A DNA stretch of 54,040 nt from Promethearchaeota archaeon. GTDB lineage: Archaea > Asgardarchaeota > Lokiarchaeia > Sigynarchaeales > SOKP01. The first letter of the stretch is position 1, and each line of letters opens with the position of its first letter. Positions 10,001-17,636 of this stretch are shown here, in pieces. The notes beneath the pieces are model-generated. The model had not been told where the DNA came from, ran no database searches, and saw only the letters and a program-made list of their open reading frames with translations. The DNA lies in NCBI GenBank assembly GCA_030605085.1, contig JAUWBH010000014.1:1-54040 (forward strand). Direction: 5' to 3'. The position numbers were made by a program, and so were the translations under genes.

Positions 10001-11368
10001 TCAGACATCTTCCATTTTTTTCATTTTATTAATTTGTATCCAAAAATATTTTATTGTAATATAATACCATAGAATTAATATAGGAATATAAAGTAAAATT
10101 GAAAATAGTATATTTACTGGAATTTTAATGATGAAAAGATCAATATCAGCTATTTTTAATGTCATTATATAAATATCAATTAAAATTAAAAATACAGCAC
10201 TTACTACTAACAATAAGAGCATTATAAAAACAATTCCCCTAATTCTATGAAATCTATAAAATAACAAGAAGAAAGGTACTCCAAGAATAAATATAGATAT
10301 GATTATGATAATCACATTTAAGGCTCCTTTTGAGAATTGCATAAATAAAACAGCAACTATTGAAAGGAATCCGCATATAATTGAAATGATATAAATATTT
10401 ATGACTAACTCTTTCTCTGTTAACGAACCTTTTGCTAATATTAATCTTGGCAATGTCAATGCCGCCCCTTTTTGATCTGAAGCTTTAATTTTATCATTTT
10501 TGAGCAAAATAATATCATCTTTTGATTTTTGAATTTTAGAACTTTCAATAAACCCTTTAACAGAATAAATTACATAAAAACTGTTTAATATGTGAAGAAA
10601 AAGAGCACAGAATACAGCAACCTCAAGAGACCCAAACAAAGCAATACACGCAATCATGACCCCCATAGTAAGCGTTCCTACATCTCCAGGAAATGTCTTT
10701 GCTGGATATTTATTATAAATGAAAAATGGGATTATAACTGCTATTAAGATTAATGTAAAAAGCATCGCTTCAGCAGAATCCCATATTAATGCACATACAA
10801 ATAAAAAGCATGCGGCAATTAAAACAGTTCCAGAACCTTCTCCATTATAACCTTCTAGCATATTCACGGTATTAGCAAATACAGCAACAATAATAGGAAT
10901 AAGTAGCGGATAAATTATTGTTAATCTTGTTTTTCCAATGAATGGAATTGTTGGCGATGTAATATGTATAAAACCAATATAATTTGCAAAAAAGATTATA
11001 CCCCCTGTAAAAATTGTAAGACCTATTTTGTAACGAGATTTTAGCTTTCTTAAATCATCGATAAAACCAATTATGCCCGCAAGTATTATTGTTAAAAGGA
11101 AAATTAGAATTTCTTTTATAAAAATTGGGAAAAAAATCATTAATAAGATGGATGTTAAAGATGCTCCTATAACAATACTTATCCCCCCAGATTCAGCCAC
11201 TTCAGGTTTAGAATTTTTATGTATGTCAATGCCCACATTTCCTTTTTTTTTCATGTATTTTATAAGGCGAGGGATAATTAAAAATGTTGAAAGAAATCCT
11301 ACTGCAAAAATAATTATTAAATAAAATACTTCCAAAATACCCCAATTGAGTTCAGTTAAGCTCGTCAT
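10001..11368 (-). CDS. aglH: MraY/Alg7-family GlcNAc-1-phosphate transferase (AglH-like)
   Basis: 455 residues and 10 or more membrane helices. Family motifs are present: the DD pair in F-I-D-D-L (102-106), N-M-L-E-G-Y-N-G (169-176) and F-P-G-D-V-G-T (226-232). The last two are the nucleophile and Mg site of the polyprenyl-phosphate N-acetylhexosamine-1-phosphate transferase family. The extra C-terminal helices and overall layout resemble the eukaryotic Alg7/archaeal AglH branch rather than bacterial MraY. It should start the lipid-linked N-glycan by adding sugar-1-phosphate to dolichyl phosphate on the cytosolic side. A ribophorin-I-like gene at 15246-17111 fits the same pathway. Confidence 0.85.
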   Translation of the reverse strand: MTSLTELNWGILEVFYLIIIFAVGFLSTFLIIPRLIKYMKKKGNVGIDIHKNSKPEVAESGGISIVIGASLTSILLMIFFPIFIKEILIFLLTIILAGIIGFIDDLRKLKSRYKIGLTIFTGGIIFFANYIGFIHITSPTIPFIGKTRLTIIYPLLIPIIVAVFANTVNMLEGYNGEGSGTVLIAACFLFVCALIWDSAEAMLFTLILIAVIIPFFIYNKYPAKTFPGDVGTLTMGVMIACIALFGSLEVAVFCALFLHILNSFYVIYSVKGFIESSKIQKSKDDIILLKNDKIKASDQKGAALTLPRLILAKGSLTEKELVINIYIISIICGFLSIVAVLFMQFSKGALNVIIIIISIFILGVPFFLLFYRFHRIRGIVFIMLLLLVVSAVFLILIDIYIMTLKIADIDLFIIKIPVNILFSILLYIPILILWYYITIKYFWIQINKMKKMEDV

Positions 11369-11526
11369 CTTTCGTTATAGTTTTTAGTTAATAATAAGAA
11401 ATTTTTCTGCCAGCAAATAGATTTAACAATTAAAATATTTGTTTTTTTAAAATCTTTTATTTTTAACAATTTTTTTAAAATTTTAAAAAATTTAGAAATA
11501 AAAATATTTTATTAGCCCGGCACGGA

Positions 11527-11555
11527 ATTTCGAAATTCGACTTATGCCGAAATTT
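11527..11555 (-). other. BHB intron of 29 nt in the T-loop of tRNA-Gln (between positions 59 and 60)
   Basis: All parts of a canonical motif are present. The outer helix is the T-stem CACGG:CCGTG. The central 4-bp helix is UUCG:CGAA (11561-11558 with 11532-11529). The bulges are AA|A (11557-11555) and AU|U (11528-11526). The inner helix is AAUUUCG:CGAAUUU with one U-U mismatch and an 8-nt loop. Cutting after the second base of each bulge yields the standard T-loop UUCGAAU. Confidence 0.85.
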
Positions 11556-11566
11556 TTCGAACCGTG

Positions 11567-11598
11567 TTCGCGATTCGAATTATGAGGTGATTCGAATA
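11567..11598 (-). other. BHB intron of 32 nt in the variable loop of tRNA-Gln
   Basis: The central helix is CGCG:CGCG (11604-11601 with 11572-11569). The bulges are AC|U (11600-11598) and AA|C (11568-11566). The inner helix is a perfect 8-bp AUUCGAAU:AUUCGAAU with a 9-nt loop. Cutting at the standard positions leaves variable loop CGAC joined to T-stem CACGG. The outer helix is weak, as in relaxed (HBh') motifs of other non-canonical tRNA introns. Confidence 0.8.
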
Positions 11599-11726
11599 GT
11601 CGCGGGGTTCAAGGCCCCATATGCTTGGCCACTACACCACCGGGCTTCGGTTAAAAATTTAGTATTAGATCTTGTTTTAAAAATTTTTCATTTAATAAAT
11701 TTTTAATGGTTTGTAAGAAGTGAATT

Positions 11727-12440
11727 TCAATAGTTATAACCACAGTATGGGCATATATTTGCTTCTAATGGTATAGATTTACCACAATTTAGACAATTTT
11801 TATTTTCGTTTTCTTTATATATTTTAAAAGGTTTTAATTCGTGGTTTAGAAGTTCTTGATCTAATAAATTCACATTTGATTTGAGGAATTGAACTTCTTG
11901 TTTTCTTACTCTATACTCGTCAGGGAGCATTTGCGGTATAGTTTCTATAATTGGGAACCATCGCTTGCATTTCTCACAGAAAAGCAACCCTGTTTCGATT
12001 TCTGTTTCAATCTTAAATTTATTGATAAGGAATAACTCTGGTAATATATTTTCGATGTTATTAATATTCAAATCCTTTGAAAATTCTAAAAGCTTTTCCT
12101 TAATTTCTATTAAAATAATGTTAAGACACCGTTTGCTTATATCGTAAGGCGTTTTATCGTAAATATTAGTTAATTCGTTAATACTTGATATTATAAGTTT
12201 AAAGTATTCTTCAATAGGTTTTTTTTCGATTACAATATTATCTTTTATATGCAAAATTCCATCTTCACTCGAAATTTCAATTATTTTTTCTGCTTTAATG
12301 ATATCAATATCTCTCTTCTCGTATATTTCAATAAAGGATTGAAATTCATCTATTTTAGTCTCAAATGAAAAAATATATAATTTTAGAGGATATGCTTTGT
12401 CTATAGGGCAGGCAAGAATGTCAAACAACCAGGGTTTCAT
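11727..12440 (-). CDS. Trm112-like zinc protein with an added C-terminal zinc ribbon
   Basis: 237 residues. The N-terminus (M-K-P-W-L-F-D-I-L-A-C-P) and a later segment (G-L-L-F-C-E-K-C-K-R-W-F-P-I then I-P-Q-M-L-P-D-E, about residues 150-175) are the two halves of the Trm112 zinc-binding fold. They are separated by a long helical insert of about 110 residues, as eukaryotic Trm112 has a shorter one. The last 30 residues add a double C-x2-C ribbon (C-L-N-C-G-K ... C-P-Y-C-G-Y). Trm112 activates methyltransferases acting on tRNA, rRNA and release factor. The same role is likely here, though the partner is not in the window. The extra ribbon is unusual. Confidence 0.7.
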   Translation of the reverse strand: MKPWLFDILACPIDKAYPLKLYIFSFETKIDEFQSFIEIYEKRDIDIIKAEKIIEISSEDGILHIKDNIVIEKKPIEEYFKLIISSINELTNIYDKTPYDISKRCLNIILIEIKEKLLEFSKDLNINNIENILPELFLINKFKIETEIETGLLFCEKCKRWFPIIETIPQMLPDEYRVRKQEVQFLKSNVNLLDQELLNHELKPFKIYKENENKNCLNCGKSIPLEANICPYCGYNY

Positions 12441-12663
12441 TTCAAATGAATCCTCTTCAATACTTCAACTATAAAGAAATTATAAAATAATAAGTAAAAC
12501 TATAATGTTAATTTTTTATCGAAATTAATATAATAGTGTAACCTTCCAATTATTTATAAAAATTTATAATTCTTTATAAAATTGACTTATGATATTTTTC
12601 TATATAGTTAAGAACGATATTGTTAACAATATAAATTTGAATTAATACGAATTTTTCGTTTAA

Positions 12664-12813
12664 GACCTATTTCTACGCATAGAACAAACTAGTAGATCTC
12701 TATGTAGTATTCTCTATTCCTCATTTTGTCGTAACACCACTCCCACTAAGAACTCGGGTGGGAACCGTTCGAACGTGTAAAACGAAAATGATCAAAAAAA
12801 AAATTTGATCATG
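12664..12813. other. gene-free, hairpin-rich stretch
   Basis: Most of 12441-13282 is gene-free. This part holds three inverted repeats: CTAC..ATAGA with TCTATGTAG (near 12672-12707), TCCCAC with GTGGGA (12741-12746 and 12758-12763), and ATGATCAAA with TTTGATCAT (about 12789-12812). It also has the palindrome CGTTCGAACG near 12767. GC content is locally high for this genome. I cannot assign a function. It could be part of an RNA gene or a regulatory leader. Confidence 0.35.
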
Positions 12814-12838
12814 AAAAAATCGTCCCACATACTAAAAA

Positions 12839-12846
12839 TTTAAATA
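12839..12846 (+). promoter_or_regulatory. TATA box for the candidate ncRNA
   Basis: TTTAAATA, preceded by an A-rich stretch, lies about 25 bases before the G-rich start of the structured segment. That is the normal archaeal TATA-to-start distance. Confidence 0.5.
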
Positions 12847-12863
12847 CTATTCATGTAAAATTA

Positions 12864-13045
12864 GGAAGGGAAGATAAAGAAAGTGAGAAAGGGTGACTCC
12901 TGCCAGCGAGACCAAAGAGAGACCATTAAATTTTATAGGACAAGTTAAGTATTAAGCGTATCGAAATACACTAACCAAAAGACAAAAATCCAGGGTGCAT
13001 GGCAGGAGCCTTGATTTTGTGGAGTACGCTTCATTTTTGTTTTTT
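12864..13045 (+). ncRNA. candidate structured non-coding RNA with its own promoter and U-tract terminator
   Basis: No coding potential is seen. The segment is GC-richer than its surroundings and has long-range complementarity. CTCCTGCCA (12897-12905) pairs with TGGCAGGAG (13000-13008). AAGCGTA (12954-12960) pairs with TACGCTT (13025-13031). The order A-B-A'-B' implies a pseudoknot. A third helix, ACAAAA..ATC with GATTTTGT (12982-12990, 13013-13020), is also possible. A T-rich run (13034-13045) directly after the last helix fits archaeal termination. I see no RNase P, SRP, C/D-box or H/ACA consensus. The 9-bp inverted repeat could instead be the ends of a small mobile element. Confidence 0.5.
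13034..13045 (+). terminator. oligo-T terminator of the ncRNA
   Basis: TTTTTGTTTTTT follows the last predicted helix. Archaeal RNA polymerase terminates at such oligo-T tracts. Confidence 0.5.
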
Positions 13046-13282
13046 GCGTCTAATATTATTTTATGCAACCTTCGATTAAATACTTACGTGTATAATGGAT
13101 CTTCTAACCTTATATAAAGCTAATCCGAGGCGAATTAATAATTTCTCTCAACGCTTAGGGGATCTTATCTTGACTTTAATAATATAAGTATCGTTGTATT
13201 TAAAAAAAAACACAATCACTAACTTTTGCAAATACCCAAAATTAGGGAAGTTTAAGTACCTGAAATAGAATTTAGTTCTGTC

Positions 13283-13507
13283 ATGCAGGTAAAAAAAGCT
13301 CTAAAAACGGTTGGAAAAAAAGTTAAAGATAAAATTAAGGAATTCTTTGCGGACGAATACGGCGGGAACCTCGTAGAGTACGCGTTGTTAATCGGTTTTG
13401 CGCTGTTTATATTTTTCCTTATAATTACGGTGATTATGTCGATGTTGGATTGGACCATAGGTCAGTCGAACGAGTTTTTCGACACAGTTTCGGGACTTGG
13501 AGAATAA
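13283..13507 (+). CDS. Flp-type (type IV) pilin
   Basis: 74 residues. A charged N-terminus ends in A-D-E-Y-G-G, followed by N-L-V-E-Y-A-L-L-I-G-F and a single hydrophobic helix. Cleavage between the two glycines leaves Glu at position 5 followed by Tyr, the Flp/Tad pilin signature. The C-terminus is short and acidic. No prepilin peptidase, secretion ATPase or platform protein is nearby, so the assembly genes must lie elsewhere. TATATAAA at 13111-13118 is a possible promoter but leaves a long leader. The GGCGGGAACC context is GC-richer than the neighbourhood. Confidence 0.7.
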   Translation: MQVKKALKTVGKKVKDKIKEFFADEYGGNLVEYALLIGFALFIFFLIITVIMSMLDWTIGQSNEFFDTVSGLGE

Positions 13508-15220
13508 CTTTTTAGAAAAATTACACGAGAATTGAAAGTTCCAGAATTATCTTCAACAAGATTCCTTGAATTTCGAGTAGTTTGTTCTGAACTAATTCCA
13601 TTCTGGGCTCTTTTTCTATGGTCTTGTTCGAATCATATATCAATAGAACCAAGGCAGAAATAAAGGATATTCGATTAAAGCAAGAATTCAATAATACATT
13701 TATTGAATATATTAAGAATTTATATAATATAGATGTTAATAAAAATAACTTTCCAATTTTAAATTTAGTAAATTTAGATGAAAACAGAGAGACTCATAGA
13801 TATTGCTTTCCACAATTTATGGCGTTGACGCCATAAATTTCTAAATATCATTTAGAAACCGAATTTTTATTTAAGTTGTATAACCTTTCTAAATTTACAG
13901 AACCATTTCTTTTTTGTAAAAAACTAAAAGTTTGGGACCGATGCAGTGTACCTGTAATTCTAGACATTGCGAAAAATAGAATCCCTTTCAGAAAAAGTAG
14001 TAGTTTTACTAGTCTCAAGAATTTCATTATTAAAAACATTGAAGGCAAAGCACAGAAAATTGCTTTAGAATTATTGCATGGCTTAAAAGACAAAAGAACA
14101 AGAGAGAAAGGATATATATGGGATTTAATTTATGACGAATTGATCATTAATAATAACAAAATTATTAAACCTAATTATATTCCAAACCAGCTAGATTTTT
14201 TAATTGAAACTCCTCTCATAATTGAACAAATAACAAAGTTTACGGAAATAATTAGATTAGTGTTAGACTATGATCAGATGCTAAATAATAAAGAGATAGC
14301 TACCAAGTTAGCGCCTAAATTTGATATTACTAAAGAAGCACTTGCAATTCAGATTCAAAAAATTACATCATATCTCGATAATAAAGATTCTTTTAATAAA
14401 AGAGAACATTTTCCGCAAATTACTTTTCCAAAACTACCACCAATGATTTCAGGATTTGCCGAGAAATTGTTATTACCGAGTTTTCCTAAATTGCATTCCC
14501 ATTTATGTAATATAAATAAACTTAAGGGTTTTCCCGATCATATACTCGAGAGCTTCAAGGATCCGAACACTAATGATGGGCGAGTTTCTAATTTCAGCGG
14601 CAGACTTACAAACATTCACGAAAACAGAAAAATACAAAGATCAGTTTGTAGAAGGACTAATAAATAAAGGCATTATAAATCCTTTTTTCATGGATGAACA
14701 TCCAAATCCATCTGGATTAGACTCTTTTAGCAAGATATTATGGAATTTATGCTACTATTGCAGAAATATTCATTATAAAAAGAAAGATATTTGGGCAGGG
14801 CACGGGAGTCCTGCTCACGAAGTAGTATTGCCTAAAGTTTTTGATAATCTTGTAAATGTTATGGCAATTGAACTTCCGATTTGGAATAAGTACGGAGGTA
14901 AATATTTAACAGGGCACATAGATTCACTTCTAAAAATTGTAAACGTGATTGGTATTGGGGATTATAAGCCTAACGAAACTCCATATTTTTCAAAGAATTT
15001 TGCAAATTCTAGTTTCTTAAACTCCGTACCTCAAGTTGCTATGTATGCTTTAGAAACGAGCAATTTATTTGATATTAAAAACATTCTCTGCATCACTTAC
15101 AATAAGAAAGGAGCATGGTATTATAAACCGAAACCTGTTTTAAGGGAATTAAAACTATTTCTTGATAAGCATTTTATACCTGCTGAAAAAAGGTCTTGGG
15201 AAGATTATATTAATTTTTAA
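13508..15220 (+). pseudogene. decayed PD-(D/E)XK-superfamily nuclease gene
   Basis: Several frames together encode one protein. A first segment (about 13508-13615, with V-P-E-L-S-S-T-R-F-L-E-F) shifts frame near 13610. The second (from 13618) hits an in-frame TAA at 13834-13836 but stays in frame to about 14570. A third frame then runs to 15220. The last part holds G-H-I-D then G-D-Y-K-P-N, the Asp ... (D/E)xK core of this nuclease fold, plus C-Y-Y-C. At least two frame changes plus a stop make a functional product unlikely. The TAA sits in a perfect 11-bp hairpin (13814-13839) followed by another hairpin (13838-13858). Confidence 0.65.
13814..13858. repeat. two adjacent perfect hairpins inside the decayed nuclease gene
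   Basis: AATTTATGGCG and CGCCATAAATT are separated by TTGA (13814-13839). TTTCTAAAT and ATTTAGAAA are separated by ATC, directly after and overlapping by two bases. The first contains the in-frame TAA. No 4-bp central helix with 3-nt bulges can be drawn around it, so it does not fit the BHB intron rule seen elsewhere in this window. Confidence 0.7.
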
Positions 15221-15245
15221 ATTAAAAGCTATAAAAAGTATGACA

Positions 15246-17111
15246 CTATAAGAGGTAAGCCTTCAGCGTTTGGATAGACTTATCAATACTTCTATCTATT
15301 TTCCTTCTTCTTCTTAAAAAATTGTCCGTTAATTTTAAATAAGCTGCCTTTGAGGGAAGGCGCCCTCTTTTATACCGTGCTTCAAGAAGGTTTAGACTAT
15401 CATTAACACTTATTCGCTCAGCTTCCAATACCTCTAATTTACTTAAAATATTTTCGAAGGTTAGGCTAGCTTCGACAACTGCTTTTTTAAAGGGAATTAG
15501 TTCATTTTCAATTTCTTGAATTTTTACTGTATTTTTATTTAATAGGTTTTTATACTTCTTTTTTACCATTTTCTTTCTCTTTGTTAGTTCTTCTGCTTCT
15601 CTAATCTCTAATATTAGGGCATTTTTTTCTTCATATAAAGAACAAAATTGACGAAGTTCGTTTACAGGAATTAACTCTTTCAGAAGAATATCTTCTGCCA
15701 CTTCCTTTTTTGATTTAATTATTAATACATAAGCAGTTGATATTAAACCAACTAATAACATGAAAATAAAAGGCCTGAATAATAAATCAAAATAATTAAC
15801 TGTAAATGTTAAAAGAATTTCTTTTCTCTCTAACGGACTTAAATAATCAGATTCATAGACTAATATAATAGAATTTTGTGTATTTTCTATAGCATCTGGA
15901 GGATCGCTCACATAATCTATACTATAACATCCTTCGATAATTATTTTTATTGTTTGCTCTCTTCCTAAAAACTCATTGGCAGTGCCTATGACATCGATGT
16001 AAAATGATTCCTGAAACCAATTTATAGAGAAGTACTTTTCAAAAGGTAAAAAATATCGCACACTAAACCGATATTTAGAACCTGGAGTAATTTGGACTCG
16101 ATTTTCGGACAAATCAATTTTCAAATCTTTTTTTTCCACTTTAGTATAATTAATTTCAGGATCAAGCGTAATTCCTGTAATTTCACCTAAATCGTCGTAT
16201 ACATATACTTCTTTAGCAGGTCCAGGGATTTCGAACGATAACTCGTCTATATTTATTTCACCTTTGTTTTTTACTAAAAACTCGTCCGTAACTTTCAAAA
16301 TACCCCATGGAGAAATAAAAATCTCTCTATTTATTTCGATAAACTCCATTTTAGTTACATATTCTTCAGTAAAACTAATGTTAATTAACTTATTAAAAGC
16401 TAAATTTTCTAAGAAAGGATCGACTATATCACTATGGTCATATGTAATAGTGTCTCCTTTAACATCCCCCCAATCCGAATAATCAGCAAAATCTGATGTT
16501 GTTGGTATATCAAATTTCGCAATTATTTTTCCGTCTATTTCGTAAGGCAAAAGAGGAAAGACATAGTATTCAAAGCTAACAAGTTGTTCAGGATCATCTT
16601 CATCTTTTTGGTCTTCAGGGATTTCATAAGTTAACAAATTCTTGTATGTTTGTTTAAACTCAATAGTTTTTGATTGATCAGGTAATAAAGGTGAATCGAA
16701 ATAAACCGCAATCAATTCGAAATCGTCCATAACATTGTCACTGGCCTCGGTTAATAAGGTACTTTTATCCTCTCCTATTGCTTCATAGTAAACTAAATCC
16801 TCAGAATATTCTTCTGGGATTCCTATAAAAAAGGAATCAATAGAGTTATGATTATTATTTTCAACTTCAATTTCATCTTCAATATGTACTAAACCATACT
16901 CATTTAATTCTACATCTCGTTCGATCTTAGTAATTGTTATATCGTCCAATCCTTTCAAATTTGCTGAAATACTGGGATATTCAATTTTATTGCTATTTTT
17001 ATTATCATCATAAGAAACTTTTGAAGAGGAGGGTATTTTAGAAAATAAAACAATAAATAATAGAATTCCCATCAATAATAAAAAAAGCTTTTTTTTTCTT
17101 AACATATACAA
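15246..17111 (-). CDS. ribophorin-I-like (OST1/RPN1) membrane protein
   Basis: 621 residues. There is an N-terminal signal anchor (8-25), a large all-beta extracytoplasmic part built of two similar halves (residues about 55-440), one membrane helix (about 450-472) and a coiled-coil cytoplasmic tail of about 150 residues. Human ribophorin I has the same length (607), the same helix position and the same coiled tail. Details also fit: I-E-R-D-V-E-L-N-E-Y-G-L-V-H-I-E-D early, R-Y-F-L-P-F-E-K-Y-F before the second half ends, and T-F-T-V-N-Y-F before the helix. Ribophorin I is an oligosaccharyltransferase subunit, and Asgard homologues are known. With AglH in the window, a role in N-glycosylation is likely. 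Confidence 0.6.
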   Translation of the reverse strand: MYMLRKKKLFLLLMGILLFIVLFSKIPSSSKVSYDDNKNSNKIEYPSISANLKGLDDITITKIERDVELNEYGLVHIEDEIEVENNNHNSIDSFFIGIPEEYSEDLVYYEAIGEDKSTLLTEASDNVMDDFELIAVYFDSPLLPDQSKTIEFKQTYKNLLTYEIPEDQKDEDDPEQLVSFEYYVFPLLPYEIDGKIIAKFDIPTTSDFADYSDWGDVKGDTITYDHSDIVDPFLENLAFNKLINISFTEEYVTKMEFIEINREIFISPWGILKVTDEFLVKNKGEINIDELSFEIPGPAKEVYVYDDLGEITGITLDPEINYTKVEKKDLKIDLSENRVQITPGSKYRFSVRYFLPFEKYFSINWFQESFYIDVIGTANEFLGREQTIKIIIEGCYSIDYVSDPPDAIENTQNSIILVYESDYLSPLERKEILLTFTVNYFDLLFRPFIFMLLVGLISTAYVLIIKSKKEVAEDILLKELIPVNELRQFCSLYEEKNALILEIREAEELTKRKKMVKKKYKNLLNKNTVKIQEIENELIPFKKAVVEASLTFENILSKLEVLEAERISVNDSLNLLEARYKRGRLPSKAAYLKLTDNFLRRRRKIDRSIDKSIQTLKAYLL

Positions 17112-17327
17112 TCTAATCTTCTTTTTTTTTATAAATTAAACAATTTATAAAATATTTATTATATTTTTATAGATGAAAAAATATCAATTACAATTATAGC
17201 TAACAAAATTTTACAAGTAAATGTAAGGTGCGTGAAAATTAAAACAAAATTTTAAATTTTGTCGTTACTACATTTTTAATATATTATTTTTAAAATAATT
17301 ACAAACAATTTTGAGTGTAATCTTAAG

Positions 17328-17582
17328 ATGTCTAAACGGTCTCGCCCATCAAGGCGGAAAAAAAGAAGGAGTGGAACTTCTCCAATGCCTCTTGGAGGCG
17401 CAGGTCTAATTTTTACAGAATAACTGCGAAAAGATTATATGCGCTTTTTCGAGGATTCTTCAATTGGCGTAAAAATAGGACCAATTAGTACGGTATTATT
17501 GTCGGCAGCTTTGATATTAACAGTAATTGTAGCACATCTGGGCTGGTTTGACATAATTTTCACACCTGGAGCAGGCGGATAA
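17328..17582 (+). CDS. secG: Sec61 beta (SecG-type) translocon subunit, interrupted by a 30-nt BHB intron
   Basis: From ATG 17328 the frame encodes a basic N-terminus and M-P-L-G-G-A-G-L, then meets TAA at 17421-17423. The same frame resumes as R-F-F-E-D-S-S-I-G-V-K-I-G-P, a membrane helix and a short tail, ending at 17582. Archaeal and eukaryotic Sec61 beta has G-x-G-L/M-x-R-F/Y-(x)-E-D exactly here, with no gap. Removing 17409-17438 gives G-A-G-L-M-R-F-F-E-D and a 74-residue protein of normal size. The S-x-G-x-K-x-G-P stretch resembles the eukaryotic version. Sec61 beta is the small tail-anchored subunit of the protein translocation channel and is encoded in nearly all archaea, so a functional gene is expected. 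Confidence 0.85.
17409..17438 (+). other. BHB intron (30 nt) in the Sec61 beta mRNA
   Basis: A complete hBHBh' motif can be drawn. Outer helix: GGCGCA (17397-17402) with UGCGCU (17440-17445). Central helix: GGUC (17403-17406) with GAUU (17433-17436). Bulges: UA|A (17407-17409) and AU|A (17437-17439). Inner helix: UUUUUACAG (17410-17418) with CUGCGAAAA (17424-17432), one A-C mismatch, loop AAUAA. Cutting after the second bulge base on each side removes 30 nt, falls between codons, deletes the TAA and joins CUA to AUG. Confidence 0.88.
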
Positions 17583-17636
17583 TTATTAAAGTAGAGTATT
17601 TTTTTTTTACTTATAAATTAAAAAAATTTTATATTT

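Larger units (their letters stand above)
11513..11646 (-). tRNA. tRNA-Gln (anticodon UUG) split by two BHB introns
   Basis: Reading down from 11646: acceptor A-G-C-C-C-G-G (11646-11640) pairs with C-C-G-G-G-C-T (11520-11514), discriminator A at 11513, and no encoded CCA. The start A-G-C-C-C-G-G-T-G-G-T-G-T-A-G is typical of archaeal tRNA-Gln. The anticodon stem TGGGG/CCCCG (11619-11615, 11607-11603) closes the loop CCTTGAA, giving anticodon UUG. The T-stem is CACGG/CCGTG (11566-11562, 11525-11521). The gene is 134 nt. Removing 32 nt (11598-11567) and 29 nt (11555-11527) leaves a 73-nt tRNA with variable loop CGAC and T-loop TTCGAAT. Odd: position 33 is C instead of the near-universal U. Confidence 0.85.

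Noticed and set aside
11513..11646. tRNA-Ser or tRNA-Leu with a long variable arm
   Set aside because: The acceptor and D-arm sequence are those of archaeal tRNA-Gln, and the extra bases fold as BHB introns, one of them in the T-loop where no natural arm exists.
12864..13045. RNase P RNA, SRP RNA or box C/D RNA
   Set aside because: None of the conserved core sequences of these RNAs could be found on either strand.
13812..13860. A third coding BHB intron in the PD-(D/E)XK gene
   Set aside because: I tried every inner-helix length from 4 to 11 bp; none leaves a 4-bp central helix with two 3-nt bulges. Other frame breaks in the same gene also indicate decay.
17421..17423. Stop-codon readthrough or recoding as the explanation for TAA in Sec61 beta
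   Set aside because: The stop sits in a 30-nt extra segment absent from the family, and the thioredoxin case has two stops in a row of extra codons. Splicing explains both exactly.
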